This document shows positions 1 through 6,910 of a DNA stretch of 12,791 nucleotides, piece after piece. This stretch comes from CAYJBH01 sp964368815. GTDB lineage: Bacteria > Bacillota > Clostridia > Oscillospirales > Ruminococcaceae. The notes below the pieces were generated by a model. The model worked only from the letters and a program-made list of their open reading frames with translations, was not told the DNA's origin and searched no databases. Position numbers and translations under genes: made by a program. The stretch lies in the NCBI GenBank assembly GCA_964368815.1, contig CAYJDA010000047.1, forward strand, positions 1 through 12,791, written 5' to 3'. Within the stretch, counting starts at the first letter, position 1, and each line of letters begins with the position of its first letter.

Positions 1-145
1 AAATTGCAAGACCTGCAGCGTCGTCGCCTGCACGGTTAACCTGGTAACCGGAGGACAACTTCTCGAGGTTCTTTGCAACCATGCTGTTGTTGATTCCCAG
101 CTGGCGGTTCGAGTTGATCGCCATAATGTTGTGTTGAATAATCAT
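1..145 (-). CDS. hag: Flagellin, N-terminal part (runs off the left edge)
   Basis: The reverse strand from 145 encodes 48 residues before the window ends. They begin MIIQHNIMAINSNRQLG and continue through KNLEKLSSGYQVNRAGDDAAGLAI, the conserved D0/D1 N-terminal helix of bacterial flagellin, the filament subunit exported through the flagellar type III apparatus. The ATG is fixed by an AGGAG Shine-Dalgarno at 151-155, five bases upstream. The start codon lies within the palindrome AATCATGATT. Only the N-terminus is present, so total length and the variable region are unknown. The gene is monocistronic-looking at its 5' end, with its own sigma-28 promoter and long leader (separate entries). Family assignment is firm. 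Whether it is the main filament flagellin or one of several paralogues cannot be told from here. Confidence 0.96.
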   Translation of the reverse strand, partial: MIIQHNIMAINSNRQLGINNSMVAKNLEKLSSGYQVNRAGDDAAGLAI

Positions 146-299
146 GATTTCTCCTTAAATATAATTAATCGTTCTTGTTGTACACCCTGCATTCCTTGCG
201 AGGTGTTTCGTGATGCAAACTATAGGTTTTCGTTGACGCAGATAACCGGTCATGACTTCGGATATCATTGAGCAAGTATAGCCAATAATTTACCTCTTA
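146..299 (-). promoter_or_regulatory. Long 5' leader of the flagellin mRNA
   Basis: Transcription from the sigma-28 promoter at 306-332 would start at about 299, leaving roughly 150 nt untranslated before the flagellin ATG at 145. The leader contains a hairpin with a GGA loop (182-206) and a second GGA inside the Shine-Dalgarno (151-155). The second GGA lies in the loop of a weak ATTT/AAAT stem. This two-site layout, with one site at the ribosome binding site and one upstream, is the arrangement known for CsrA control of hag in Bacillus subtilis. I looked for the conserved core of a c-di-GMP-I riboswitch and did not find it. The transcription start is inferred. Confidence 0.6.
182..206 (-). 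promoter_or_regulatory. Candidate CsrA-binding hairpin in the flagellin leader
   Basis: On the reverse strand, ACACC (206-202) pairs with GGTGT (186-182), T201 can wobble with G187, and after a C/A mismatch GCA (199-197) pairs with TGC (191-189). The apical loop is AGGAA (196-192). CsrA/RsmA proteins recognise GGA in a hairpin loop, with consensus around ACARGGAUG; CAAGGAATG here is close, with one extra A. csrA and its antagonist fliW are in the same window. The pairing is seen in the sequence; CsrA binding is inference. Confidence 0.6.
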
Positions 300-305
300 A
301 ATATA

Positions 306-332
306 TAATCGCACATCAAAATTAAAACTTTA
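306..332 (-). promoter_or_regulatory. Sigma-28 (SigD/FliA) promoter of the flagellin gene
   Basis: The reverse strand reads CTAAAGTTT (the -35 core TAAAGTTT is at 332-325), then 11 bases, then TGCGATTA (313-306). The sigma-28 consensus of Gram-positive bacteria is TAAAGTTT, a short spacer and GCCGATAA. The -35 is perfect and the -10 matches at five of eight positions. Position and strand fit transcription of the flagellin gene, the classic sigma-28 target. The same TAAAGTTT-N11 layout occurs upstream of flgM. Confidence 0.82.
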
Positions 333-397
333 GTGTTTTATCAAAATTTTTTAAGTTAAACAACTATAGCCGATAGGAAGCAATCCGAACACGTTTT

Positions 398-1651
398 TTA
401 GGCTAAATTTCCCGTCATAACAATATCACCTTTTTTGATGTTTATATCGGTTGATGTTTTTTTCAAGTATCTTGCGGTAGTTCCTACCCAGCTTTTATCG
501 GAATTTTGGGTTTCGGCAATAAAACTGTCCTCTACGCTGTCAAGCTGTAAAACCACTTCTTCATGCACATGCTGAGCTATTTTTGCAAGCTCGGCAGCAC
601 GCTGTTTTTTTAGTTGTTCGGATATTTTTCCATCAAGCTGTGCCGCCACGGTCTGCGGACGAGGAGAATATCTAAATACATGTACCTTTAAAAAGCCAAC
701 TTCTTCTATTATACTACAGCTTTCCTCAAAATCCTGCTGTGTTTCGCCCGGAAATCCCACCATAATATCGGTGGTAAAGGTTGGATGATAAAAATATTTT
801 CTTAATCTGTTTACAATATTCAGATAGTCATCTCGGTTGTAAAATCTGTTCATTGCCTTTAAAACATTGTCACTTCCGCTTTGTAGTGAGAGATGAAAAT
901 GCGGGGCAAGTTTTTCACATACGGATAATTTTTCGCAAAGCTCCTCGGTTAACATATCCGGTTCTAACGAGCCCAGCCTTATTCTATATAACCCCTCTAT
1001 CTCGGCAAGCTTTAAGCACAGCTGTGACAGATCGGTGTTTGTATCACAACCATAATAAGAAAGATTAATGCCGCATAAAACAATTTCTCGGTGTCCCTGC
1101 TCCACTAATTTTTTTGCACCTTCAATAAGCTGTCCTTCGTCGGCAGATCGTGGATTTCCCCTCGCTCTACTTACTATACAGTAGCTACAGCTACGGGGAC
1201 ATCCGTCCTGAACCTTTAAAAAAGCTCTGGTATGTCCATCACCCTCCATGGGAAGCGGCTCAAATTTCTCGTCATCACTGTGTGGAACCACTGCTATAGT
1301 TGTTTTTTTATCTAAATAAAATTTTTCTAATAACTCAAACACCGAATCTCTTTTGGTGTTACCTACCACAATATCAGCGTCATAACTATCAAGAGCTGTT
1401 TGCGGAAGGCATCCTCCCATTATAACAACTGCCGCCGGAGATGCACGCTTAGCTCTGCGAACAGCCGCACGGCTTTTCGCCGCACCATCGGCGGTTACGG
1501 TACAGGAGTTTATATAAATAACATCGGCCTGTTCAGCGTTTTTTGCACAAAGATAGCCTCTTTCTAAAAAAAGGTGCAATAAACCGTCCGATTCTCGACT
1601 GTTCACCTTGCACCCCAAGGTAATAAAGTATATTTTTAGATTTTTATTCAT
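398..1651 (-). CDS. mtaB: tRNA (N6-threonylcarbamoyladenosine(37)-C2) methylthiotransferase MtaB
   Basis: A radical-SAM enzyme that adds a methylthio group to t6A37 of ANN-decoding tRNAs, giving ms2t6A. Counting from the ATG at 1651 (417 aa), the N-terminal UPF0004 domain has its three iron-sulfur cysteines at about C14 (TLGCKVN), C50 (NSCTVT) and C81 (GGCLPQ). The radical-SAM motif CxxxCxxC is at about C151, C155 and C158 (DGCPRSCSYC). The last ~65 residues resemble a TRAM domain, which binds tRNA. TLGCKVN and the CPRSCSYC spacing favour MtaB over MiaB or RimO. TTG (1663) and ATG (1657) are in-frame alternatives; 1651 was chosen because family members start 7-10 residues before the TLGCKVN motif. 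No clear Shine-Dalgarno precedes any of the three. The gene lies head to head with the carboxypeptidase at 1685, leaving almost no room for a promoter outside coding sequence. Confidence 0.93.
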   Translation of the reverse strand: MNKNLKIYFITLGCKVNSRESDGLLHLFLERGYLCAKNAEQADVIYINSCTVTADGAAKSRAAVRRAKRASPAAVVIMGGCLPQTALDSYDADIVVGNTKRDSVFELLEKFYLDKKTTIAVVPHSDDEKFEPLPMEGDGHTRAFLKVQDGCPRSCSYCIVSRARGNPRSADEGQLIEGAKKLVEQGHREIVLCGINLSYYGCDTNTDLSQLCLKLAEIEGLYRIRLGSLEPDMLTEELCEKLSVCEKLAPHFHLSLQSGSDNVLKAMNRFYNRDDYLNIVNRLRKYFYHPTFTTDIMVGFPGETQQDFEESCSIIEEVGFLKVHVFRYSPRPQTVAAQLDGKISEQLKKQRAAELAKIAQHVHEEVVLQLDSVEDSFIAETQNSDKSWVGTTARYLKKTSTDINIKKGDIVMTGNLA

Positions 1652-1684
1652 AAACATTACCAAATAAGTTACTGCGGAGGGGTT

Positions 1685-3058
1685 ATGAGAGATAAAGGAA
1701 TAAAACGAGCAGCAATAGCCTTGTTGGTTAGCATAGCTTTAGGGACGTTGCCCGTTTCGTCCTCCTATGCACCGCCGTCAACGACGGTTATGGCAACTAC
1801 ACCGGTAGTTATCGAGACGGCTACCAATGATGAGATAGTTCAACAATCCACAACAGCAGAGCAGCAAGATTTTTCGGCATACAGCGCAAACCCCGATGTT
1901 ACTGTTTATAGTGACAATCCTCTTGCATTTGCCGAATCGCCACTAAAGCCTACCGATATAACTGTTCCGGTGGCAGTTTCGTTAGATGCTACCGTGGACT
2001 TACAGCTTCCTATTAAGGCAGGGGTTTTAATGTCTGCCGATACAGGTGAGATTCTTTATAAACAAAATATGGATACACAGTTGCCGGTTGCCTCCATAAC
2101 AAAAATTATGACAATGTTGCTGGTATTTGACGAAATCCATAAAGGCAACATTGCATTAACCGACCTTGTTAGTGTATCAAATCACGCCGCAAGCATGGGT
2201 GGCAGCCAGATATGGTTAGATCCATCTGAAAGTTTTACCGTAGATGAAATGTTGCTCGCGGTCTGTGTCTCATCGGCTAACGATGCTGCTGTAGCCTTGG
2301 CAGAACATGTTGCCGGTAGTGAAGCGGTATTTGTTGATATGATGAACAGACGAGCAGCTGAACTTGGCATGACTAACACAAATTTTGTAAATGCATGCGG
2401 GCTTGATGCCGAGGGCCATCTTTCTACTGCGTATGATGTAGCTCTAATGGCAAGAGAAATAATGCAATATGATGAGTTGGTTAAATATACTACAGTTTGG
2501 ACCGATTCGTTAAGAGATGGACAAACTATGTTGGTTAACACAAATAAGCTTATAAGAAGCTATGCCGGAATAACCGGTTTAAAAACAGGAACAACCAGCC
2601 TTGCGGGAGTTTGCATCTGTACAACGGCAACAAGGGAGGATATGTCTATTATAGCGGTAGTTCTTGGTGCCGCAAATAGTGACGACCGATTTGATGCCGC
2701 AAGAACATTAATGGACTTCGGTTTCGCAAACTTCCAGTTGGGACAGTTACCAAGTTCTGTCGATTTTCAATCTGAAATACCACTTAAGCAGGGGTTAGAA
2801 CAAACAGTTAATCTTTATTATAACCTTCCGGAAAAACTACTGCTTCAAAAAAACCAAAATCCCGAATTACGTGAGGAGATAAGTTTACCGGAATATGTTG
2901 TTGCACCTATATCAAAGGGCGACAGCGTCGGAACGGTTACCCTTTATTCCGGTGATAGTGAGATTGGAATTTATGATATCCTTGCTGATGAAAGCTACAG
3001 CAAAATAACCTTTAATTCCTCTTTTAATAGGTTTGCAACTGCTTTATTAGAGTTTTAA
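1685..3058 (+). CDS. Secreted D-alanyl-D-alanine carboxypeptidase (peptidase S11, DacF/PBP5 type)
   Basis: A low-molecular-mass penicillin-binding protein that trims the terminal D-alanine from peptidoglycan pentapeptides outside the membrane. The 457 aa protein starts with a signal peptide (basic MRDKGIKR, hydrophobic stretch to about residue 20, probable cleavage near SSSYA, residues 25-29). A low-complexity Thr/Val/Ser-rich stretch of about 75 residues follows and probably acts as a linker. The catalytic domain has all three S11 motifs: SITK (S137 nucleophile, K140), SAN (197-199) and KTG (300-302). The last ~85 residues fit the small beta-rich PBP5 C-terminal domain. A strong GGAGGGG Shine-Dalgarno at about 1676-1682 fixes the ATG. 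DacF in Bacillus is sporulation-linked, but nothing here separates DacF from DacA or DacB roles. Its TAA abuts the stop of the convergent gene. Confidence 0.94.
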   Translation: MRDKGIKRAAIALLVSIALGTLPVSSSYAPPSTTVMATTPVVIETATNDEIVQQSTTAEQQDFSAYSANPDVTVYSDNPLAFAESPLKPTDITVPVAVSLDATVDLQLPIKAGVLMSADTGEILYKQNMDTQLPVASITKIMTMLLVFDEIHKGNIALTDLVSVSNHAASMGGSQIWLDPSESFTVDEMLLAVCVSSANDAAVALAEHVAGSEAVFVDMMNRRAAELGMTNTNFVNACGLDAEGHLSTAYDVALMAREIMQYDELVKYTTVWTDSLRDGQTMLVNTNKLIRSYAGITGLKTGTTSLAGVCICTTATREDMSIIAVVLGAANSDDRFDAARTLMDFGFANFQLGQLPSSVDFQSEIPLKQGLEQTVNLYYNLPEKLLLQKNQNPELREEISLPEYVVAPISKGDSVGTVTLYSGDSEIGIYDILADESYSKITFNSSFNRFATALLEF

Positions 3059-4189
3059 TTATAGTTGAAGATCGGGATAAACCTTAGCGGCAATCTTTGC
3101 AACCTCGAAAAGAAGTGTGGGTTTAAAGGTCTCAATGTCGGACATATCTATAAAAAATATATTGGAGTTCTGTGCGGCGGTTGAATTTTCAAGTCCGGTA
3201 TCGATTAAATCTTCCATGGTTAGAGTGTTTGGCAAAATTAAAACCTCCGGGTCAGCCGCCGCTACCTGTTCAAGGGTGGTGGCGTATCCCTGACCGGCAA
3301 CAGCAACCGGCCCTAATATTGATGAAAAAATTTGTGCCTCTACCGTTTCCGAAGTTGCAGTATACCCGGAAAGGTCAAACATCAAGGCATATGTAGGACG
3401 ATCATCGGTTACATTGTTAACAGCGGCACTGTAGAGTGATAAGGAGTTCGACATTCTTCCATATATGCCGCTTCCTATCTGCGGGCCATCTTCCTTTCCT
3501 AAAAATAATGTTGCGATTTCGGAGGCAAGGTCGGAGAACCCTGATATCGTGGTTGGCATTTCAAATTCTAAAACTTTTGTTCCTGTTTGCTCTAAACTTA
3601 TTTTTTGCTTGGTAGTTAGCGGCGTTATCGTTAATAAGTATTCAGCATCCAACTCGATTATGCTGTCTATATCCGGAAGCAACGGCGTTCCTACCGTGGG
3701 AAGTTCGTTCGGATTGTTGCAGTATTCACTTACCGCGGCAAGGGAATTTCCTATCGGCAAAGTTTCGCATAAATCAGTAAGCAATGGCGAAAGTGATGCC
3801 ACGGCAACCGGAGTGGTTTCGATATTTATTCCACCTACAAGAGCCGGATACCCTTCTATCTCTTCTATGCCACTTTGTTCGCCAGAATTGTTAAGTGCAA
3901 AGAAGTAAACAATAAACATAACTGCGGCAATGCCTGCCGCAATGGCAACACCTATGAGAACCCTAATAACAATAGCATGAATGCGTTCGGAATCCATCGG
4001 TTCCTTCGGGGGTTTATTTGCTTTGTGTGCATTTTTTATGGCAGAGGAAATATTAACCTTAACGCCATCACGTTCGGTTATTATAGGTTCCGGTATAGGA
4101 GGGGCAACTCTGTTCGGCTTTACATTTGGAAGGTTCGGTCGAACTTTCCTGCCCTTCTTATCTTTTTTGCTGTCACTGACATATCTCAT
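3059..4189 (-). CDS. Membrane-anchored periplasmic-binding-protein-like protein (BtuF/FhuD class, Peripla_BP_2)
   Basis: The 376 aa protein has three parts. Residues 1-70 are a basic, proline-rich, lysine-rich tail (KKDKKGRKVRP, NKPPKEP). Residues about 71-98 form one hydrophobic transmembrane helix. From about 118 on comes a class III solute-binding domain. The stretch VASLSPLLTDLC through AAVSEYCNNP, ELPTVGT and DIDSIIELDAEYLL follows the BtuF-type pattern (VSLAPSLTE, GVSDYC, LPKVGG, EAILALKPDLVL). The C-terminal part (AADPEVLILPN, NIFFIDMSD, FEVAKIAAKVYPDL) also fits. Such domains bind corrinoids, haem or siderophores and deliver them to an ABC importer. The usual lipoprotein signal is replaced by a transmembrane anchor, and no permease or ATPase gene is nearby. 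The ATG lies 21 nt after metK on the same strand, so it probably shares the SAM-riboswitch transcript. The ligand is unknown; a non-transport sensor role is possible. Confidence 0.75.
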   Translation of the reverse strand: MRYVSDSKKDKKGRKVRPNLPNVKPNRVAPPIPEPIITERDGVKVNISSAIKNAHKANKPPKEPMDSERIHAIVIRVLIGVAIAAGIAAVMFIVYFFALNNSGEQSGIEEIEGYPALVGGINIETTPVAVASLSPLLTDLCETLPIGNSLAAVSEYCNNPNELPTVGTPLLPDIDSIIELDAEYLLTITPLTTKQKISLEQTGTKVLEFEMPTTISGFSDLASEIATLFLGKEDGPQIGSGIYGRMSNSLSLYSAAVNNVTDDRPTYALMFDLSGYTATSETVEAQIFSSILGPVAVAGQGYATTLEQVAAADPEVLILPNTLTMEDLIDTGLENSTAAQNSNIFFIDMSDIETFKPTLLFEVAKIAAKVYPDLQL

Positions 4190-4210
4190 AGCCTGATAAT
4201 TTCCTGTAAA

Positions 4211-5356
4211 TTACTGATTTTCTACTGCCTTTATCAGTAGATCAACTCGGTCGGTTTTTTCAAAGGAGATATTAAGCTCTTCCCTACCCATGTGTCCAAA
4301 GGATGCTAGTTGACGGTAGATTGGCTTACGGAGATCGAGAGTCTTAATAATGCCCGCCGGCGACAAATCGAAAACCTCGCGAATTGCATTTTCAATTTTC
4401 ACCTTTTCCACTGTTTGGGTGCCAAATGTTTCCACCAGTATCGATACCGGTTGTACCACGCCTATTGCGTAGGCAAGCTGTACTTCGCACTTTTTAGCAA
4501 GTCCTGCGGCAACAACATTCTTTGCCACATATCTTGCCGCATAGCTGGCACTGCGATCAACCTTGGTCGGGTCTTTTCCGGAAAATGCACCACCGCCGTG
4601 ACGAGAGTATCCACCATATGTGTCAACAATAATTTTCCTTCCGGTAAGTCCGCTATCACCCTGGGGACCTCCAACAACAAAACGGCCGGTCGGATTAATA
4701 TATATTTTTGTGTTTTCGTCAACAAGATCAGCAGGAACGGTTGTGTCGATAACATGTTTTTTGATGTCAGCGCGAAGCTTCTCGGTAGAGACGCTTTCAG
4801 AATGCTGACTCGACACAACAACAGCCTCAACCCTTGTCGGTTTACCATCATCGTATTCTATAGTCACCTGACTTTTGCCATCGGGACGAAGATAGGGTAA
4901 CAATCCTGTTTTTCGAGTTTCGGATAACTTTTTAGTAAGGCTGTGTGCAAGCGAAATTGGAAGGGGCATGAGTTCCGGGGTCTCGTCGCAGGCATATCCA
5001 AACATTATTCCCTGATCGCCTGCACCTCCGATATCAACACCCATGGCTATATCGCCTGACTGTTCGTCAATTGATGTGATAACGGCACAGGTATTACAAT
5101 CAAAGCCATATTCGCTATGGTCATAACCTATATCTTTTATCGTCTGTCTTATCAGCTTTGGTATATCCACATAGGTTTCGGTGGATATTTCTCCCATAAC
5201 TAAAACCATTCCGGTTGTCACCGCAGTTTCACAAGCAACGCGACTGTTAGGATCTCCTGCAAGCATAGCGTCAAGAATTGTATCTGAAATCTGATCACAG
5301 ATTTTGTCGGGATGTCCCTCGGTAACGCTTTCTGAAGTAAAAAATTCCTTATTCAT
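4211..5356 (-). CDS. metK: S-adenosylmethionine synthetase (methionine adenosyltransferase)
   Basis: Catalyses ATP + L-methionine + H2O to S-adenosylmethionine + phosphate + diphosphate in the cytoplasm; the active enzyme is a tetramer. The 381 aa protein is close to the usual length. It starts FTSESVTEGHPDKICDQISD, the N-terminal ATP/methionine-binding signature with its catalytic histidine in GHPDK. GAGDQGIMFGYA at about residues 110-121 is the first diagnostic family motif, and GGGAFSGKDPTKVDRSA, about residues 255-271, is the second, which carries phosphate-binding lysine and aspartate residues. The ATG is supported by AAAGGA at 5365-5370. Expression is controlled by a SAM-I riboswitch in the leader and a strong sigma-A promoter. 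The downstream BtuF-like gene is probably cotranscribed. Confidence 0.98.
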   Translation of the reverse strand: MNKEFFTSESVTEGHPDKICDQISDTILDAMLAGDPNSRVACETAVTTGMVLVMGEISTETYVDIPKLIRQTIKDIGYDHSEYGFDCNTCAVITSIDEQSGDIAMGVDIGGAGDQGIMFGYACDETPELMPLPISLAHSLTKKLSETRKTGLLPYLRPDGKSQVTIEYDDGKPTRVEAVVVSSQHSESVSTEKLRADIKKHVIDTTVPADLVDENTKIYINPTGRFVVGGPQGDSGLTGRKIIVDTYGGYSRHGGGAFSGKDPTKVDRSASYAARYVAKNVVAAGLAKKCEVQLAYAIGVVQPVSILVETFGTQTVEKVKIENAIREVFDLSPAGIIKTLDLRKPIYRQLASFGHMGREELNISFEKTDRVDLLIKAVENQ

Positions 5357-5371
5357 ATTTCATATCCTTTC

Positions 5372-5408
5372 TATAAAATAAAAAACTGTTCCGTGTAAAC
5401 CGAACAGT
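5372..5408 (-). terminator. Intrinsic terminator of the metK riboswitch (expression platform)
   Basis: On the reverse strand, ACTGTTC (5408-5402) pairs perfectly with GAACAGT (5391-5385) around a 10-base loop, followed by TTTTTTATTTTAT. The 5' side of this hairpin, TTCGGTTTACAC (5404-5393), can instead pair with GTGTAAGCCGAA (5434-5423) in the 3' part of the aptamer: 12 base pairs with one G-U wobble. That alternative is the antiterminator. SAM binding would hold the aptamer, free the terminator and switch metK off. Confidence 0.9.
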
Positions 5409-5415
5409 AAAGAAT

Positions 5416-5509
5416 TTTATCTTTCGGCTTACACCGCAGGATTTAACACCTTGCATACTGTAGGTTGTCGGGCTTCACAGGGCCTGTTCCCTCTGCCTCT
5501 CTTGATAAA
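5416..5509 (-). promoter_or_regulatory. SAM-I (S-box) riboswitch aptamer upstream of metK
   Basis: Read on the reverse strand, the element starts TTTATCAAGAGAGG and continues with CAGAGGGAACAGGCCC, TGTGAAGCCCGACAACC, AAGGTGTTAAATCCTGC and GCCGAAAGATAAA. These are the conserved landmarks of the S-box aptamer, in order. P1 forms between TTTATC (5509-5504) and GATAAA (5421-5416). The aptamer binds S-adenosylmethionine, so this is feedback control of its own synthase at transcription. An expression platform with terminator and antiterminator follows directly. Confidence 0.97.
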
Positions 5510-5529
5510 TTATATTTAAATTTGTGCTA

Positions 5530-5558
5530 ATTTTACCATATTACTCAAAAACTGTCAA
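5530..5558 (-). promoter_or_regulatory. Sigma-A promoter of metK
   Basis: The reverse strand has a perfect -35 TTGACA (5558-5553), a 17-base spacer and the -10 TAAAAT (5535-5530). Transcription would start about 15 bases before the SAM-I aptamer. This is the best housekeeping promoter in the window. Confidence 0.88.
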
Positions 5559-5638
5559 GTTAAAGTTCCCGTTATTATGAATTAGTTATGCAAAATAGTC
5601 AATCATACAATCAGAAGTTCATAAATACACTTTTTATG

Positions 5639-5667
5639 TTGCATTGGTATCTATTCTATGATACTAT
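5639..5667 (+). promoter_or_regulatory. Sigma-A promoter of the AI-2E family gene
   Basis: TTGCAT (5639-5644), a 17-base spacer and TACTAT (5662-5667) precede the ATG at 5703 with a short leader of about 30 nt containing AAAGGA (5689-5694). It diverges from the metK promoter. The two plus the riboswitch account for the 346-base gap between the genes. Confidence 0.72.
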
Positions 5668-5702
5668 TAACATAATTCATTTATTTGTAAAGGAATATAT
5701 AG

Positions 5703-6833
5703 ATGAACCAAGCACATTTTAAAAAAATATTGCTTGTTATCACCTATGCAGTACTGCTTCTTGCACTGGTGTTCAGGTTTGAAGCTATCAGCGGGGTATT
5801 AAAAGTATTTATCAGTGTGATACAGCCGGTAATAATCGGACTTTGTATAGCCTTTGTTTTATCACGTCCCGCAGGTTTTTTTGAGGATAAACTACGGGAA
5901 CTATTTAAAGGAAAGCGCAGGAAACTATGCACCGGACTGTCAATTTTTTTGGTGTATCTGTTGTTACTGCTTTTTATATCCGCTATATTTGGGATGATAA
6001 TTCCAAGCCTTGTAGCTAGCATAAGCCTATTTGTAAGCAACCTTGAAGTTTATGCCGATAACATTGAGGGGTTAATTGCATCATTACCGCCAAATATTAT
6101 ACCATCCTTTATTAATAGCGATTTTTATCAAAACTTTACCGCAAACCTGGGAAGCATTATTCAAGATTTTTTAACCGGTGTATTTCCTCAAATATTTAGC
6201 ATAACAAGTTCGGTAGGTTCGGCAATCGGTAATGCGCTTTTTGGAATTATTTTATCAATATACATTGTTGCCGAAAGGCACCACCTTGCGAAACAGGCAA
6301 GCCGATTAGTCAACGCATATGCCCCTGTGAAAATTCGTGACTATATATTTAAAATTTCAAAAATTTCAAATTTTGTATTTACGAAGTATGTTGTAGGTCA
6401 GATTACCGAGGCAATTATATTAGGTGTTCTTTGCTTTATAGGTATGAGTATACTTAGATTTGAATACGCTATGCTTATAAGCGTTATAATAGGTGCAACT
6501 AACATAATACCGATTGTCGGTCCCATTGTCGGCTCCATTCCTTCGGCTTTTATTCTGTTGATGGTAGAACCAATAAGTGCTGTATGGTTTATTGTTTTCA
6601 TCATTATATTACAACAGCTGGAGAGCAATCTTATTTACCCCCGTGTTGTAGGTGGTTCGGTTGGTTTGCCGGGGCCTTATGTCCTCTCCGGGGTTTTGAT
6701 AGGTGGTGGATTGTTTGGTGTTTTTGGAATGATTTTGGCTCTGCCTATTCTATCGGTTATTTATCAACTTATTAAGATAAATATAGAGGATCATGAGTTA
6801 AGGGTTAACCAATCTAAAAATTCTTTAAAATAA
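5703..6833 (+). CDS. AI-2E family transporter (TqsA/PerM/YtvI superfamily membrane protein)
   Basis: A polytopic inner-membrane protein of 376 aa. Hydrophobic segments lie at roughly residues 9-29, 33-54, 73-105, 160-188, 225-250, 255-285, 289-306 and 320-362, consistent with the eight-helix pattern. Family signatures are the early PVIIGLCIAFVLSRP segment and the C-terminal GGSVGLPGPYVLSGVLIGGGLFGVFGMILALP stretch. The family is named after the E. coli AI-2 exporter TqsA, but members serve several transport roles, including Na+/H+ exchange and sporulation-linked functions. The name therefore does not prove AI-2 transport. AAAGGA at 5689-5694 sets the ATG. No terminator hairpin is visible between its stop and flgM, so some readthrough into the flagellar operon is possible. 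Confidence 0.9.
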   Translation: MNQAHFKKILLVITYAVLLLALVFRFEAISGVLKVFISVIQPVIIGLCIAFVLSRPAGFFEDKLRELFKGKRRKLCTGLSIFLVYLLLLLFISAIFGMIIPSLVASISLFVSNLEVYADNIEGLIASLPPNIIPSFINSDFYQNFTANLGSIIQDFLTGVFPQIFSITSSVGSAIGNALFGIILSIYIVAERHHLAKQASRLVNAYAPVKIRDYIFKISKISNFVFTKYVVGQITEAIILGVLCFIGMSILRFEYAMLISVIIGATNIIPIVGPIVGSIPSAFILLMVEPISAVWFIVFIIILQQLESNLIYPRVVGGSVGLPGPYVLSGVLIGGGLFGVFGMILALPILSVIYQLIKINIEDHELRVNQSKNSLK

Positions 6834-6847
6834 TTCATTATCAGCTA

Positions 6848-6874
6848 TAAAGTTTCAGTTCTTTTGGTCGTATT
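6848..6874 (+). promoter_or_regulatory. Sigma-28-like promoter of the flgM operon
   Basis: A perfect -35 TAAAGTTT (6848-6855), an 11-base spacer and the element GTCGTATT (6867-6874) lie about 35 bases before flgM. The -35 and spacer are identical in layout to the flagellin promoter at 306-332. The -10 is weak (four of eight against GCCGATAT). Position supports it: flgM is a sigma-28 target in many bacteria. Confidence 0.6.
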
Positions 6875-6910
6875 GTATTTATGAGATATTCTATAACAGT
6901 GAGGTTTTAG

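Noticed and set aside
146..299. A c-di-GMP riboswitch in the flagellin leader
   Set aside because: Such elements occur before flagellar genes in some clostridia, but the conserved GEMM core motifs are not present and the leader is short. A CsrA hairpin explains the structure better.
781..1068. Plus-strand open frame inside mtaB
   Set aside because: It lies antisense to the radical-SAM coding region, has no ribosome binding site, and its translation resembles no protein.
1608..1636. TTGCAC-N17-TATTTT as the carboxypeptidase promoter
   Set aside because: The match to consensus is poor at both boxes, and it is no better than chance in AT-rich DNA.
3465..3908. Plus-strand open frames across the BtuF-like gene
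   Set aside because: They are antisense shadows of a gene with clear domain structure, and they lack ribosome binding sites.
4310..4900. Long plus-strand open frame across metK
   Set aside because: metK is unmistakable on the other strand; the plus-strand product is cysteine- and asparagine-rich and family-free.
4211..6833. Reading metK plus the AI-2E gene as an AI-2 quorum-sensing unit
   Set aside because: They are divergent with separate promoters, no luxS is present, and the AI-2E family name does not establish AI-2 transport.
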